Shown in pieces: positions 19,372 through 28,310 of a DNA stretch of 42,804 bases. Numbering within the stretch: the stretch's first letter is position 1; the number at the start of each line of letters is the position of its first letter. Source of the DNA: Muribaculum sp. (GTDB taxonomy: Bacteria > Bacteroidota > Bacteroidia > Bacteroidales > Muribaculaceae); assembly GCA_023666965.1 (NCBI GenBank), contig JAMPAZ010000010.1, positions 1 through 42,804 on the forward strand, given 5' to 3'. Made by a program: the position numbers and the translations under genes. The notes beneath the pieces are model-generated. The model was not told the DNA's origin. It did not search any database and saw only the letters and a list, made by a program, of their open reading frames with translations.

Positions 19372-19410
19372 AGATAATATATAGTAATAGAACTTATTTT
19401 AGTTGTTGAT

Positions 19411-21063
19411 TCAGTTGCCGGTGCGTTCGTGCGCTGAAGTGAGCGCGAGTTCAAATGCCTCGACATAATATTTTATGAAATAGCTCCATGCTGCTTTATC
19501 GGCCGTCGTCATGGCGCGGTCATGAATTTCATCCAGACTTGCAGTGTCGGAATTTACCAGGAAAGTCAGCGACTTTGCAATGCGGTCGGCAACTTCGTCA
19601 AAGTTAAAGTCGCCTCGGGCTATTACGTTGACTCCGCTTTCTGCGAAAGTGTTGTCTTCGGTTGCAAGCACCCATTGTCCGAATCCTGACAAAGTGGTGG
19701 TGATGGTCGGCACGCCGAATGCAATGCTTTCAAGCGGAGTGTAGCCCCATGGCTCGTAGTAGGACGGGAACACAGTGGCATCCATTCCGATAAGCAGGTC
19801 GTAATACGACATGTCGAATATGCCGTCGGTGCCGTTCAGATAGCAGGGCACGTAGATTACTTTTACTTTGTCTGCCTTGCCATTGCTGAAGCCGATTTGG
19901 TGTATACGGCAGTTTATCGGATCCTGATTATAGTTGTGGAGCGTGTGGGTTATCACCGGGTCGGGCAATTGCTTCTTGCGTTTTGCTTTAAGTCCTTGCC
20001 GGATGTCTTCGCGTGGAACGTCGACCCAAGCAGGAACCATTACAAATGCAAGAACGGTCTTGTTTAAATTTTGTTCACGCAGTCGGGCGATTGATTCAAG
20101 ATATAAGTCAATGCCTTTGTTGCGGTATTCGCATCGTCCGGACGTGGCGATAATAAATGTGTCGTCGGGCAGATTATACCCAACCGTAGTCGAGGCCACG
20201 TTCAACAGAGTTTCGCGCGCGGCCTGACGCGACTTTTGAAATTTGCTTTTTGCGGGAACGAAATTTTTCTCAAATCCATTCGGTGTCACCACCGGACGGC
20301 GTTGCAGAAGTTGTTCGCATTCGATGGCTGTTATTTCGCTCACGGTGGTGAAGCAGTCGGCGTTTAATGCGGCGGCTTTTTCAAGTGAATGCTTCGACTC
20401 CATGTTCAGTTCGCGTGCCATCTGGTCGCCGTCATACCCTTTCAAATAGTCATAAAGCGGTTTGCCGTTGCCGCAGATGCTTCGTCCTATGCATGTGGCG
20501 TGAGTGGTAAATATTGTGGCTACAGAGGGCATACGGTCCTTTACGTAAAGAAGTCCAATTGCCGTAGTCCATTCATCGAAGTGTGCTATTACGTTTTTGT
20601 CGCGGATGCCTACATAGTCGCAGATGCTTTCGATGACTACTCCCGCCGCGTGGGCGAATGCGCATCCTTCGTCGTAGTCGCCGTAAGCATGTAGGGAATC
20701 GACTTTATATAAATCCCACATGCGGGCGTAGAGTTCGTTTTTGACGGCGTACATTCCTTCAAATTTGACAAGCACCACTATCGGTTTGCCGGGAACATTC
20801 CAGCGTCCGGTGCGGATGCTTACACCTTCTGGCAGATTTGCCTGGGTTTTCCATTCTTTGAGAATGGTCTTGGACGGTGTGAAATAAGGCGACGGATTAT
20901 CATCCGACCAAACGTCCGGGCCGATGAATATTGTCTTGTCCTTATATAAATCTTGAAGTGTTTTGGCTTTGGTTGATAAAACGGTGTAAATTCCACCTAT
21001 TTTATTACAGACCTCCCAACTGGTTTCAAACAGCAAGTCAACCTTTTCAGGAGTTTTATTCAT
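19411..21063 (-). CDS. glycogen synthase, eukaryotic-type GT3 family
   Basis: A 550-residue cytosolic glycosyltransferase. The N-terminal signature FETSWEVCNKIGGIYTVL matches GT3 enzymes of fungi and animals, not the KxGGL start of bacterial GlgA (GT5). The C-terminal active-site signature FPSYYEPWGYTPLESIAFG supplies the catalytic Glu pair of GT3, and YNQDPINCRIHQIGFSN is also GT3-like. UDP-glucose is the expected donor by family. It lacks the long regulatory N- and C-terminal phosphorylation tails of eukaryotic enzymes, so length is shorter (550 versus ~700). It is first in the operon with glgP. A Bacteroidota -7 box lies 25 bases upstream of the start. Confidence 0.92.
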   Translation of the reverse strand: MNKTPEKVDLLFETSWEVCNKIGGIYTVLSTKAKTLQDLYKDKTIFIGPDVWSDDNPSPYFTPSKTILKEWKTQANLPEGVSIRTGRWNVPGKPIVVLVKFEGMYAVKNELYARMWDLYKVDSLHAYGDYDEGCAFAHAAGVVIESICDYVGIRDKNVIAHFDEWTTAIGLLYVKDRMPSVATIFTTHATCIGRSICGNGKPLYDYLKGYDGDQMARELNMESKHSLEKAAALNADCFTTVSEITAIECEQLLQRRPVVTPNGFEKNFVPAKSKFQKSRQAARETLLNVASTTVGYNLPDDTFIIATSGRCEYRNKGIDLYLESIARLREQNLNKTVLAFVMVPAWVDVPREDIRQGLKAKRKKQLPDPVITHTLHNYNQDPINCRIHQIGFSNGKADKVKVIYVPCYLNGTDGIFDMSYYDLLIGMDATVFPSYYEPWGYTPLESIAFGVPTITTTLSGFGQWVLATEDNTFAESGVNVIARGDFNFDEVADRIAKSLTFLVNSDTASLDEIHDRAMTTADKAAWSYFIKYYVEAFELALTSAHERTGN

Positions 21064-21088
21064 ACCTAATTGCGTTTAAATTCGGGCG

Positions 21089-21096
21089 CAAAGATA
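21089..21096 (-). promoter_or_regulatory. -7 promoter box for the glycogen operon
   Basis: TATCTTTG on the minus strand matches TAnnTTTG, 25 bases upstream of the synthase start, giving a leader of about 20 bases. Confidence 0.55.
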
Positions 21097-21279
21097 GTAA
21101 AAAAAAATGTAACGACCTAAGCACCGTTCGTATAAATGCCATAAATCATTCACAAATAGCAACTTTTATGCTTTGTTATTGCTTTTTGAAGGACACGGAT
21201 GGGTGGTGTCGGAGAATAAAGTGTGGATTTTTTGGCGATTTGACATTGAATTTAGGCACGGTAATTCGTGATTTTTAGT

Positions 21280-21287
21280 TAATTTTG
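21280..21287 (+). promoter_or_regulatory. -7 promoter box for obgE
   Basis: TAATTTTG matches the Bacteroidota -7 consensus and lies 115 bases upstream of the obgE start. It predicts a leader of about 110 bases. No good -33 box is present. Confidence 0.4.
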
Positions 21288-21402
21288 CATATTCTGATTC
21301 TCTTCGAGGCTTGAACATTTGAGCCTTTAATGGCATTTTTAAATAAATGAGCAATCAGTTCTGTTTGACAGATTTCAATAAGTTTAAATCAGTTCAATAA
21401 TA

Positions 21403-22584
21403 ATGGCAGAATCCAACTTTATAGACTACGTGAAAATAATGTGCCGTTCGGGTAAGGGCGGTGCCGGTTCACGGCATTTTTACCGCGCAAAGTATATTCC
21501 CAAGGGAGGCCCGGATGGCGGCGACGGCGGTCGAGGCGGACATATAATCCTTCGTGGAAATAAAAATATGTGGACTTTGTTGCCTCTTAAATTCCAACGT
21601 CATATTTTTGCCGGAAACGGTCAGGCCGGATCCGCCAACAGAAGTTCCGGAAAAGACGGTGAGGACAAGGTCGTCGACGTACCTTGCGGAACAGTAGTGT
21701 TTGATGCAGAGACGGGCGACTTCCTTTGTGAAGTGACCGCCGACGGCGAAGAAGTAAAGTTGCTTCGTGGCGGTCGAGGAGGTTTGGGTAATTGGAACTT
21801 TAAAAGTGCCACGAATCAGACTCCGAGATATGCCCAGCCCGGCGAACCCGCCATAGAGAAGACTGTCATTTTGGAGCTTAAGCTTCTTGCTGATGTAGGG
21901 TTGGTCGGATTCCCTAATGCAGGCAAATCCACTCTGCTTTCATCCATTTCCGCCGCCAGACCAAAAATTGCCGACTATCCGTTTACGACTATGGAGCCTC
22001 AGCTGGGCATAGTGGGCTATCGCGACAACCGCTCGTTTGTCATGGCCGATATTCCCGGAATTATAGAGGGAGCAAGCGAAGGCAAGGGACTCGGACTTCG
22101 TTTTCTCCGGCATATTGAGCGCAACGCCGTGTTGCTGTTCCTGGTGCCGGCAGATGCCCATGACATCAAGCGCGAATATGAGATACTTTTGAACGAAGTG
22201 TCGCGGTTTAATCCTGAACTGATGGATAAACCTCGCCTTTTGGCAATCAGTAAGAGTGATATGCTCGATGATGAACTGATGGAAGAGATGGCTAAAGATC
22301 TTCCCGCCGATGTAAAGTGCGTGTTTATATCAGCCGTCACTGGATACGGTCTGACCGAGCTGAAAGATTTGCTCTGGGATGCCATCACTGACGAGTCTAA
22401 CCGCATCGAACAGTCGTCGATCACTCATCGCAGGCTCGACGGACACCATCGAGTGCGTGAAGAAGATGAGTTTATCTTTGAAAATGAAGCTCCGGAAGCT
22501 CCTGACGACGAAGAACTCGAAGAAGGTGATTGGGAAGGTGACTGGGACGAAGAGGCGTGGGAGTATGAGGATCCCGAACCATAA
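21403..22584 (+). CDS. obgE: Obg family GTPase, ribosome assembly
   Basis: A 393-residue GTPase that binds the large ribosomal subunit. The Gly-rich Obg fold occupies ~4-160 ([14 protein letters not shown]). The G domain follows, with G1 GFPNAGKST (169-177), G2 YPFTT, G3 DIPG, G4 SKSD (usually NKxD) and G5 ISA. There is no OCT domain; instead residues 353-393 form an extremely acidic, Trp-containing tail. Its last 20 bases overlap pgeF, so the two are probably co-translated. Confidence 0.96.
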   Translation: MAESNFIDYVKIMCRSGKGGAGSRHFYRAKYIPKGGPDGGDGGRGGHIILRGNKNMWTLLPLKFQRHIFAGNGQAGSANRSSGKDGEDKVVDVPCGTVVFDAETGDFLCEVTADGEEVKLLRGGRGGLGNWNFKSATNQTPRYAQPGEPAIEKTVILELKLLADVGLVGFPNAGKSTLLSSISAARPKIADYPFTTMEPQLGIVGYRDNRSFVMADIPGIIEGASEGKGLGLRFLRHIERNAVLLFLVPADAHDIKREYEILLNEVSRFNPELMDKPRLLAISKSDMLDDELMEEMAKDLPADVKCVFISAVTGYGLTELKDLLWDAITDESNRIEQSSITHRRLDGHHRVREEDEFIFENEAPEAPDDEELEEGDWEGDWDEEAWEYEDPEP

Positions 22585-23326
22585 AGTCACTGATTTTTTG
22601 ATTCCGCTTTTCCTTGGTGAAAAAGTCGATGTCTTTACGACTTCGCGCGGAGTTGAGTATAACGGCGAAAATCCGTATTCCGGGTTTTCGCTGTGTCATT
22701 ATACGGGCGATTCTCCGGCTCATTACCAGGAGTGCAGAAGGTTGCTGTCGATTTGTTTTGATGTAGCATCGGGCGAAATATTGGCCCCTCGGCAAACCCA
22801 CGGCTCGAAATGCATAGTTGTCAACGGCGCAGAAGTCGATGGAGATTTGCTTGAAGGTGTCGACGGACTTGTTACTGCTCGCCGAGGCCGTATCGTCGGT
22901 GTTAACACGGCAGATTGCCTGCCGGTGGTCATGGTCGACGACGAGCAGGGCATTGCGGGTGTCGCACATGCGGGATGGCGCGGTGCGCTGAACGGTATTG
23001 TGCAGTCGACTCTTGGAGAAATGCTCGAATGCGGTGCCTCGATTGGCCGGATCAAGGTGTTCATGGCTCCATGTATCTGCCCCGGATGCTTTGAAGTTGG
23101 TCCGGAGGTGGCGGCTCTGTTTCCGGCTAAGAATCAGTATATGGACGCAAAGCCTCATGTCGATCTCGCAGGATATGTCGGTGACTGTCTTGTCGAGATG
23201 GGTGTCCGGGAGTCAATGATTCATCTGCCGAAAGAGTGCACCAAATGCAATCCTGAAAAGTATTTTTCTGCGCGTGCATCGGGCATCGCTTCCGGACGAA
23301 ATTTCACGTTCGCGGTAATAAAATGA
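22565..23326 (+). CDS. pgeF: peptidoglycan editing factor PgeF (multicopper-like YfiH/DUF152 family)
   Basis: A 253-residue cytosolic protein of the YfiH family. Known members remove wrongly incorporated L-Ser from peptidoglycan precursors, and some act on purine nucleosides. Active-site and metal motifs are present: [22 protein letters not shown] and [12 protein letters not shown]. The open frame extends upstream to 22379 inside obgE, but conserved sequence begins at the ATG at 22565 ([11 protein letters not shown]), so I chose that. This start overlaps the obgE coding region by 20 bases. The 3' end lies 13 bases from the convergent lipoprotein gene, with no obvious terminator between them. 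Confidence 0.92.
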   Translation: MRIPNHKVTDFLIPLFLGEKVDVFTTSRGVEYNGENPYSGFSLCHYTGDSPAHYQECRRLLSICFDVASGEILAPRQTHGSKCIVVNGAEVDGDLLEGVDGLVTARRGRIVGVNTADCLPVVMVDDEQGIAGVAHAGWRGALNGIVQSTLGEMLECGASIGRIKVFMAPCICPGCFEVGPEVAALFPAKNQYMDAKPHVDLAGYVGDCLVEMGVRESMIHLPKECTKCNPEKYFSARASGIASGRNFTFAVIK

Positions 23327-23339
23327 GCCTATTTTGGAC

Positions 23340-23795
23340 TCACCATTTCTTTAGCCGATAGCAGTAGACTGCCCCTTTTGAGGTGCGGTAAGTCAATGTC
23401 ATTTTTGAATTGGAGACATACAGGATGTCGAGGCGGTTGACTGTGGCCTCCAGACCCGTCAATGGAAGAGGGGAGTACATCGTCGAGCCGGTCTCATGGC
23501 TGTCGTCGTGGTGGGAGAAATTCAGAATGAGTATGTCGTCAGAGGCCTCCTCCCACGAACCCCACCGCACGTCGGTGTCGTGATGCGGAAGCACCCCTCT
23601 CATACAGAACACGTCGGACTGGAATTGCCAAAATATGTTTTCCTTGTATTCTTCTAAAGGAAGTCCGTCAACCTCTATGTCAAGTAGTTTCCATGTGCCG
23701 AAGTATGGGCCTATGTCGCCGTTGTTGTGCGTGCACCCTATAGTGAATATGGCCGTTATGGCTATGATTGTGCAGATTAATATGTGTCTAATCAT
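23340..23795 (-). CDS. small lipoprotein, lipocalin-like
   Basis: A 151-residue predicted lipoprotein. The hydrophobic leader ends at Cys21 in FTIGC. The mature part has the GTWKLLDIEVDG start and repeated amphipathic strands of the small lipocalin-like lipoproteins of Bacteroidota (family assignment is tentative). It is the last gene of the export/acyltransferase operon, and its ATG overlaps the wzi stop by 4 bases (ATGA). This coupling suggests a role with the outer-membrane barrel, for example binding a lipid or glycan, but no function is demonstrated. Confidence 0.75.
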   Translation of the reverse strand: MIRHILICTIIAITAIFTIGCTHNNGDIGPYFGTWKLLDIEVDGLPLEEYKENIFWQFQSDVFCMRGVLPHHDTDVRWGSWEEASDDILILNFSHHDDSHETGSTMYSPLPLTGLEATVNRLDILYVSNSKMTLTYRTSKGAVYCYRLKKW

Positions 23796-25315
23796 TTTTT
23801 CAAGATAAATAAGCCTTTATATGTGACCGATACTCCCACGCCGAAACTGTTTCCGTATAGATTGCCCCTGTCCATGGCCATTTGTGCCTTGACGGCCCAT
23901 CTGTCGTCTGACGGCACTAAGTACGTCGCTTCGACCATAAACGACGTTGAGTGGACTTTTTGCAGAGCCGGGATAAATGTGTCTCCCGAACTCTTACGAT
24001 AGGAAATCATTGCCCGATATTCGATTTGGCTGTTGATGGTGCCCGTGACGGCCGCATGGAATCCCTTGATTCGGGTATCGGTATAGCGTAGGTAGCCGTC
24101 GGTATTGTAAATGGGGGATTTTAGCATCGGTGTACCCTGCGACATTCCGTAATAGGCATAGCCGTTATAATAGTAGTTATTATAATAAGTGTCGGCGCCG
24201 GTAGCCTGTCCGGGAATAGTGGTCCCCGGATTGTCGCCGGGTGCCCAGTGGAGAGGTCCTGACTGATTGCTGAAGTCGAGATACTCTATGACTGCTCCGC
24301 GTATCAGTCCGTTTTTGCCTGAATCATATTCCAATCCCCACAGCCCGTCAAAGCCATTGAGCTTTCCTATGCCGGAGCCGTCTTCCCAGGGCCATTGGAA
24401 ATATGCCTTGATTCTTTCCCCTCCGGCTAATCGGTAATCAGCCATCATGTCCCAACTGCCAAGGTGGTTGCCGTCGTAAAAATTGTCGCCGCCGTGTGGA
24501 AACATCATATTGAAAAAGTCCTTTACTTTTAGTCGGCTGGTTTCTTCAAAAAGTAGATTTCCGTCGTAGTAGTATCTCTGGTGTCCCGCAAACTGCGCCG
24601 CTGCCTGCATCCCGACTGTAACGCTGAGCGGCTTCTGCGGGTTGGTGCGGAAATAACATCGCTTATAATTTATCCATCGCCCGGTGGTGATGAATGCGTT
24701 GTAGAAGTTGTAGTGGTTCTCGAGCCAATCGTTGTCGGTGGGCTTACCGAAGAAAAAGTTTCCGTTGATTTGGAGCCATCCTCCCGTGAAAGGTATGTCG
24801 ACAAAGTCAATAAACCCGATTCTTACTCCCGGCATCGGACGGGAATTGGCGCTCCATGTGAGGTCGCCGCTTGACAGTCTGTTGTTCAGGAGAGCCGACC
24901 CCACCTCCTTAAGCCCGGCAGTCAGAAACACCGACCGATGGCGCACTTCGCCGTAAAGTTGCTGTACCCACCCCCATGCCGGACCTTCTCGATGACCGTG
25001 CCAAGTGCTTGACTTTGCATCATACCGTGAGTAGTCGACACTGGATGCGGCGTCGATGATAATGTCGGCTCCGAAGCCGAACGACCATCTTCCCTCCGTA
25101 TCAAGTCCGTGGATGGCGCTGGTTCTTGAGTAGATGGTGCCTTTTTGAGTAACGGTGCCGAATCGGTTGGATGCCATGTAGTATGGAGCGAACTTGCCGG
25201 AGCCGTAGTTGGCCCAAATCTCTTCGCTGACTTCTATAGGCACCTCGGCTGATACCTGTCCGCAACAACTAAGTAGGCAGACTGTCGTGGCTACCGACAG
25301 CATCGGATTTTTCAT
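23792..25315 (-). CDS. Wzi-family capsule assembly outer-membrane barrel
   Basis: A 507-residue outer-membrane beta-barrel protein (Caps_assemb_Wzi, PF14052 type). A signal peptide (MKNPMLSVATTVCLLSCCGQVSA) precedes alternating aromatic strands throughout. Motifs usual for the Bacteroidota family are present: LYGEVRHRSVFLTAGLKE near 115 and PMPGVRIGF near 160, with a terminal strand ending YKGLFILKK. Proteobacterial Wzi is a surface lectin that anchors exported capsule. The start ATG overlaps the glsB stop (ATGA), and its own stop overlaps the lipoprotein start in the same way. This places it firmly in the wza-wzz-glsA-glsB operon. Confidence 0.88.
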   Translation of the reverse strand: MKNPMLSVATTVCLLSCCGQVSAEVPIEVSEEIWANYGSGKFAPYYMASNRFGTVTQKGTIYSRTSAIHGLDTEGRWSFGFGADIIIDAASSVDYSRYDAKSSTWHGHREGPAWGWVQQLYGEVRHRSVFLTAGLKEVGSALLNNRLSSGDLTWSANSRPMPGVRIGFIDFVDIPFTGGWLQINGNFFFGKPTDNDWLENHYNFYNAFITTGRWINYKRCYFRTNPQKPLSVTVGMQAAAQFAGHQRYYYDGNLLFEETSRLKVKDFFNMMFPHGGDNFYDGNHLGSWDMMADYRLAGGERIKAYFQWPWEDGSGIGKLNGFDGLWGLEYDSGKNGLIRGAVIEYLDFSNQSGPLHWAPGDNPGTTIPGQATGADTYYNNYYYNGYAYYGMSQGTPMLKSPIYNTDGYLRYTDTRIKGFHAAVTGTINSQIEYRAMISYRKSSGDTFIPALQKVHSTSFMVEATYLVPSDDRWAVKAQMAMDRGNLYGNSFGVGVSVTYKGLFILKK

Positions 25316-26262
25316 AAGTCAGGGTTTGAAGAGGGGAGAAACGTCCCGATATGTCGTCCTTTCTTTTCTTCAAAGATGTCTTCGATAGCGAAAAATATGC
25401 CACTTTCTTCGACATCGCCAAACTCGTCGTTAATGGCCGTGCCGAACATCCTCATCGAAGGAGAAAGGCTCATATAGGCATTGACAAGTGGCGGAATGTT
25501 GTAGCCTTGCTCGCGAATGGCCCTATTGAGTATCTTATAGTCATCCTTAAAAGTGTCGCTTGTGAAAATCTTCTCCATCGCGTTAATGTCAATGTCGGTG
25601 GGAAGCGGCGTAATCGGTTCAACCAAGTGTTCGTCGTCGGGAAAGTGCTTGGTAAGGAAGTATAATATCATGTCGCGGCAATTGCGGTTGTAGCTTGGAT
25701 ACATTGTGACTTTGCCGAACAGATATTTTATTTGAGGATATACGACGGTCAGCGCTCCGAGTCCGTCCCACAGATTATCGAGCGTGTAGAGCGCGGTGAC
25801 GCCGGCACGCGACGATTGATATTCGTATCTGACGAACGAACGACCTAACTCGAGTGTATAAGGCAGGTATTTTTCCAAGAATTCAGGCGAGAAGCGGAAC
25901 ATGTGCGATGTGGCGATTCGTGGTGAGCCGTCTGGATTATTCTTGATTTGATCACCGGTGATGAATCTATAGCCTCCGAGAATCAGTTTGTCGTTCGGAT
26001 CCCAGACTATCAGCTGTTGACACGGTGGCTCCATGACGTCGAAGTCGTCGATGTCGCAATCTTTCCCGGTGCCTCCTCCGGCAGTGCGGAATGCTATTTC
26101 GCGGAGCCGGCCTATCTCGCGCATCACGTTTGGCGAGTTAAATGCATTGACGATGTAGATTTTGTTGCCGCCTTTGTTCGTGTCGCGCAGAAACCGTTCG
26201 GGAACGAGTTCGCTCTCGATCTGTTCAACGGGTATAGGGTCGATAATCTTTTTATCCTTCAT
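25312..26262 (-). CDS. glsB: GNAT-like N-acyltransferase, glycine-lipid synthesis (GlsB type)
   Basis: A 316-residue cytosolic acyltransferase of the hemolysin/OlsB-like group (Acetyltransf_5). In Bacteroides thetaiotaomicron, GlsB of this type makes N-acyl-glycine, the first step to glycine lipids. Family landmarks are MREIGRLREIAFR, QLIVWDP, LGGYRFI, LELGRSFVRYEYQ, NLWDGLGAL and a C-terminal INDEFGDVEESGIF. The ATG at 26262 lies within the glsA stop region (ATGAAGGATAA, 11-base overlap); an alternative ATG at 26283 would add 7 residues. The gene lies between glsA and wzi, both overlapping, so the three should be translated from one mRNA. The glycine substrate is inferred from homology and pairing with glsA. 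Confidence 0.85.
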   Translation of the reverse strand: MKDKKIIDPIPVEQIESELVPERFLRDTNKGGNKIYIVNAFNSPNVMREIGRLREIAFRTAGGGTGKDCDIDDFDVMEPPCQQLIVWDPNDKLILGGYRFITGDQIKNNPDGSPRIATSHMFRFSPEFLEKYLPYTLELGRSFVRYEYQSSRAGVTALYTLDNLWDGLGALTVVYPQIKYLFGKVTMYPSYNRNCRDMILYFLTKHFPDDEHLVEPITPLPTDIDINAMEKIFTSDTFKDDYKILNRAIREQGYNIPPLVNAYMSLSPSMRMFGTAINDEFGDVEESGIFFAIEDIFEEKKGRHIGTFLPSSNPDL

Positions 26263-27133
26263 CGAAATTGTCCTGTTTGTCAAGTTCGTCTTTTAAATTA
26301 TAGACGATTTTTTTCACAGCCTTAGCCTCCAGAAGAGCCGAATGGCCTCCCTTAAGCTTATTCCAAGGAATAGGCTTCCCTGCAACGATGGTGAACTGTG
26401 AATCTCTGCTGCGGAATATTTCGCGGGGCAGATATACCATCTCAATATTAAATTTAAGACCTGTCCAAGTCCTAAACTTTGCAAAGTTATAAAAAAAGGA
26501 TGAATTTTCGCCGTCGAAATAGACCGGGATGATATTGCGCTTAAACTGGATGGCTTTATTGATGAACATTTTCTGCCATTTCAGGTCTTTAATGCCCTCT
26601 TTTTGCTTTCGTGAGACCATTCCGGCCGGGAACATTATGACGGGCTTGTCACCTGCCATGCATTCGTCGATGTCCAGAGTGGCTTTTCTGCTCTGCTTGC
26701 CATGTTTGTTTATCGGCAGGAATATGTCGCTCAGAGGCTTTACCGCCGACAGCAGGTCGTTGACCACAAAGTGCATCTCCGTGCCGTAGACTGTGCTCGC
26801 CCAATGGATCATGGCGATTCCGTCGAGTCCGCCAAGCGGATGATTGCAGACGATTAGTACTCGCTGATCGGTCGCATCCGGCCTTTGTCCCTTGAAGCTA
26901 TAACTGACATTCAGGTCTTTAAGTACGGCACCGCAAAATTCAGCTCCGGTTTTGCCGCGCGTTCGTTCAAGAATGCCGTTGAGATCGTCCTGACAGATGG
27001 TCGACTTAAGCCACTGAATCAGTGGCTTGGGAATGAACTTGGAGTAGGTCGGAAGCCGGTCGCTAATTACGGCTTCTACATCCACTTTAAGTGCGTCAAT
27101 TGTCTTTTCGTCTTTGTCAGGATTCATAATCAA
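26252..27133 (-). CDS. glsA: PlsC-like O-acyltransferase, glycine-lipid synthesis (GlsA type)
   Basis: A 293-residue lysophospholipid-acyltransferase-like protein. The catalytic block is NHPLGGLDG (His98, Asp104), an HX5D spacing that I take to be usual in this Bacteroidota subgroup rather than the textbook HX4D. Further motifs are INKHGKQSRK and MFPAGMVSRKQ (acyl-acceptor site) and IPVYFDG. In B. theta the paired GlsA adds a second acyl chain to the hydroxyl of N-acyl-glycine. An alternative start is Met3. The gene begins 58 bases after wzz and overlaps glsB by 11 bases. General phospholipid acylation remains an alternative function. Confidence 0.85.
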   Translation of the reverse strand: MIMNPDKDEKTIDALKVDVEAVISDRLPTYSKFIPKPLIQWLKSTICQDDLNGILERTRGKTGAEFCGAVLKDLNVSYSFKGQRPDATDQRVLIVCNHPLGGLDGIAMIHWASTVYGTEMHFVVNDLLSAVKPLSDIFLPINKHGKQSRKATLDIDECMAGDKPVIMFPAGMVSRKQKEGIKDLKWQKMFINKAIQFKRNIIPVYFDGENSSFFYNFAKFRTWTGLKFNIEMVYLPREIFRSRDSQFTIVAGKPIPWNKLKGGHSALLEAKAVKKIVYNLKDELDKQDNFDEG

Positions 27134-27191
27134 TTTTGTCTGGTCGCCATGGCTCTCTTGTGTAGGCTCTTAGGGGCGAAGTATGTCTGCG

Positions 27192-28304
27192 TCACGACTC
27201 TTTCCCGGCCGATGCTGTAAACGACTCTTTGAAGCCTCGCCCGAACAATATCCATGCGCTTGCGATACAAACTCCGACAAATGCAAAGCCTATGAGAATC
27301 AGCAACTTTCTCGGCTTAGACGGCTTGACGGGTACCGTGGCAGGTTCAATTACTGCATATACCGGCGTATTCTCCTGCACTTTAGCGCGAGCAAGTTGAA
27401 GTTGTTGGGCCGTTGAGTTGTATAGCGAGAATGCCAGTTGAGCCTCGTTGCGTAGACGTTCCTCTTCGGTGCGACGCGAATTTAGCGAAATTCCGTGGTT
27501 TTTGTCGACATATTCGGCATATTTCTGTTGAGCGGCATAGTAGTCGGCGCGGGCTTCTTCGTTGATTTGCCGTGCATACTCCATATCGTGGCGAGCTTTG
27601 TTGGTGCGGTACTCTGTCACATACTCTTTGAGGTTGTGTGCTACCGAGTCGGCCAACATTGCCGATACGAGCGGATCCTGCATCGTGACGGAGATGGTAA
27701 TTACCGAACTTTTGGAGTCAACCGACACGCTTATACGGTTGCCGAGAGCCTCCACGATGTTGTCTTCTTCCTTCGTCAATTTGAACGGATCGAGTCTGTC
27801 GCCTCCCTCCTCTTCGTCGTCTTTAAACAGCGACATGACACAGCCAATGGCTTTGCCGGGAAGACTCATTAGAGTTCCCCACCACGGTGATGAGGTGTAA
27901 TTTTCGAGGTAGTCGCATACTGTGATGGTCGTGTCGCCGTCGGACTCTTTTACATTGACGTCGAAGAGACCGACAGAGAACGGTATTGATTGGACTACAT
28001 CAGGGTACAAGTCGGGATAAACTGCATCCAACCCTCCCGAACCGAGATTGACACCTGCCATTGATGCCAGTGCTCCTAAGCCGCCTCCCATTTTGCTCTT
28101 GCCGTCGGTGATTTCCGGCGCCAATTTTACCGTGGTACTGTATTCTTTGGGAATGGAGAAGGCCACCACCAGCCCGATTACGGCCGCTATCGTGCCCCAC
28201 TTGATGATCAGTCGTCGCTCGGCCCAAAGCTTTTGAGCCAGCTCCATCAGGTCGATTTCCTGCTCTTCCGGCTCTCTGTATTCTTGTCTGTATTGATCTT
28301 CCAT
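27192..28304 (-). CDS. Wzz-type chain-length determinant / polysaccharide co-polymerase
   Basis: A 370-residue inner-membrane protein. The N-terminal cytosolic motif IDLMELAQKLWAERRLI leads to TM1 (~33-53). A large periplasmic domain with a coiled-coil segment (~240-305) ends in the PVKPSKPRK proline motif just before TM2 (~333-352). This is the Wzz/PCP architecture (PF02706). No fused tyrosine-kinase domain is present and no separate kinase gene is nearby. The gene starts 6 bases after wza; together they form the periplasm-spanning export pair. Confidence 0.92.
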   Translation of the reverse strand: MEDQYRQEYREPEEQEIDLMELAQKLWAERRLIIKWGTIAAVIGLVVAFSIPKEYSTTVKLAPEITDGKSKMGGGLGALASMAGVNLGSGGLDAVYPDLYPDVVQSIPFSVGLFDVNVKESDGDTTITVCDYLENYTSSPWWGTLMSLPGKAIGCVMSLFKDDEEEGGDRLDPFKLTKEEDNIVEALGNRISVSVDSKSSVITISVTMQDPLVSAMLADSVAHNLKEYVTEYRTNKARHDMEYARQINEEARADYYAAQQKYAEYVDKNHGISLNSRRTEEERLRNEAQLAFSLYNSTAQQLQLARAKVQENTPVYAVIEPATVPVKPSKPRKLLILIGFAFVGVCIASAWILFGRGFKESFTASAGKES

Positions 28305-28310
28305 CTTTGA

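Larger units (their letters stand above)
21064..21402. other. intergenic region between the glycogen operon and obgE
   Basis: This 339-base divergent region holds the promoter boxes of both flanking genes (21089-21096 minus, 21280-21287 plus). It also has a weak GACAC/GTGTC hairpin near 21192-21210. I see no small ORF or RNA gene in it. Confidence 0.5.

Noticed and set aside
22472-23158. 228-codon open frame on the minus strand
   Set aside because: It is antisense to pgeF and obgE, both certain, and has no protein-family features.
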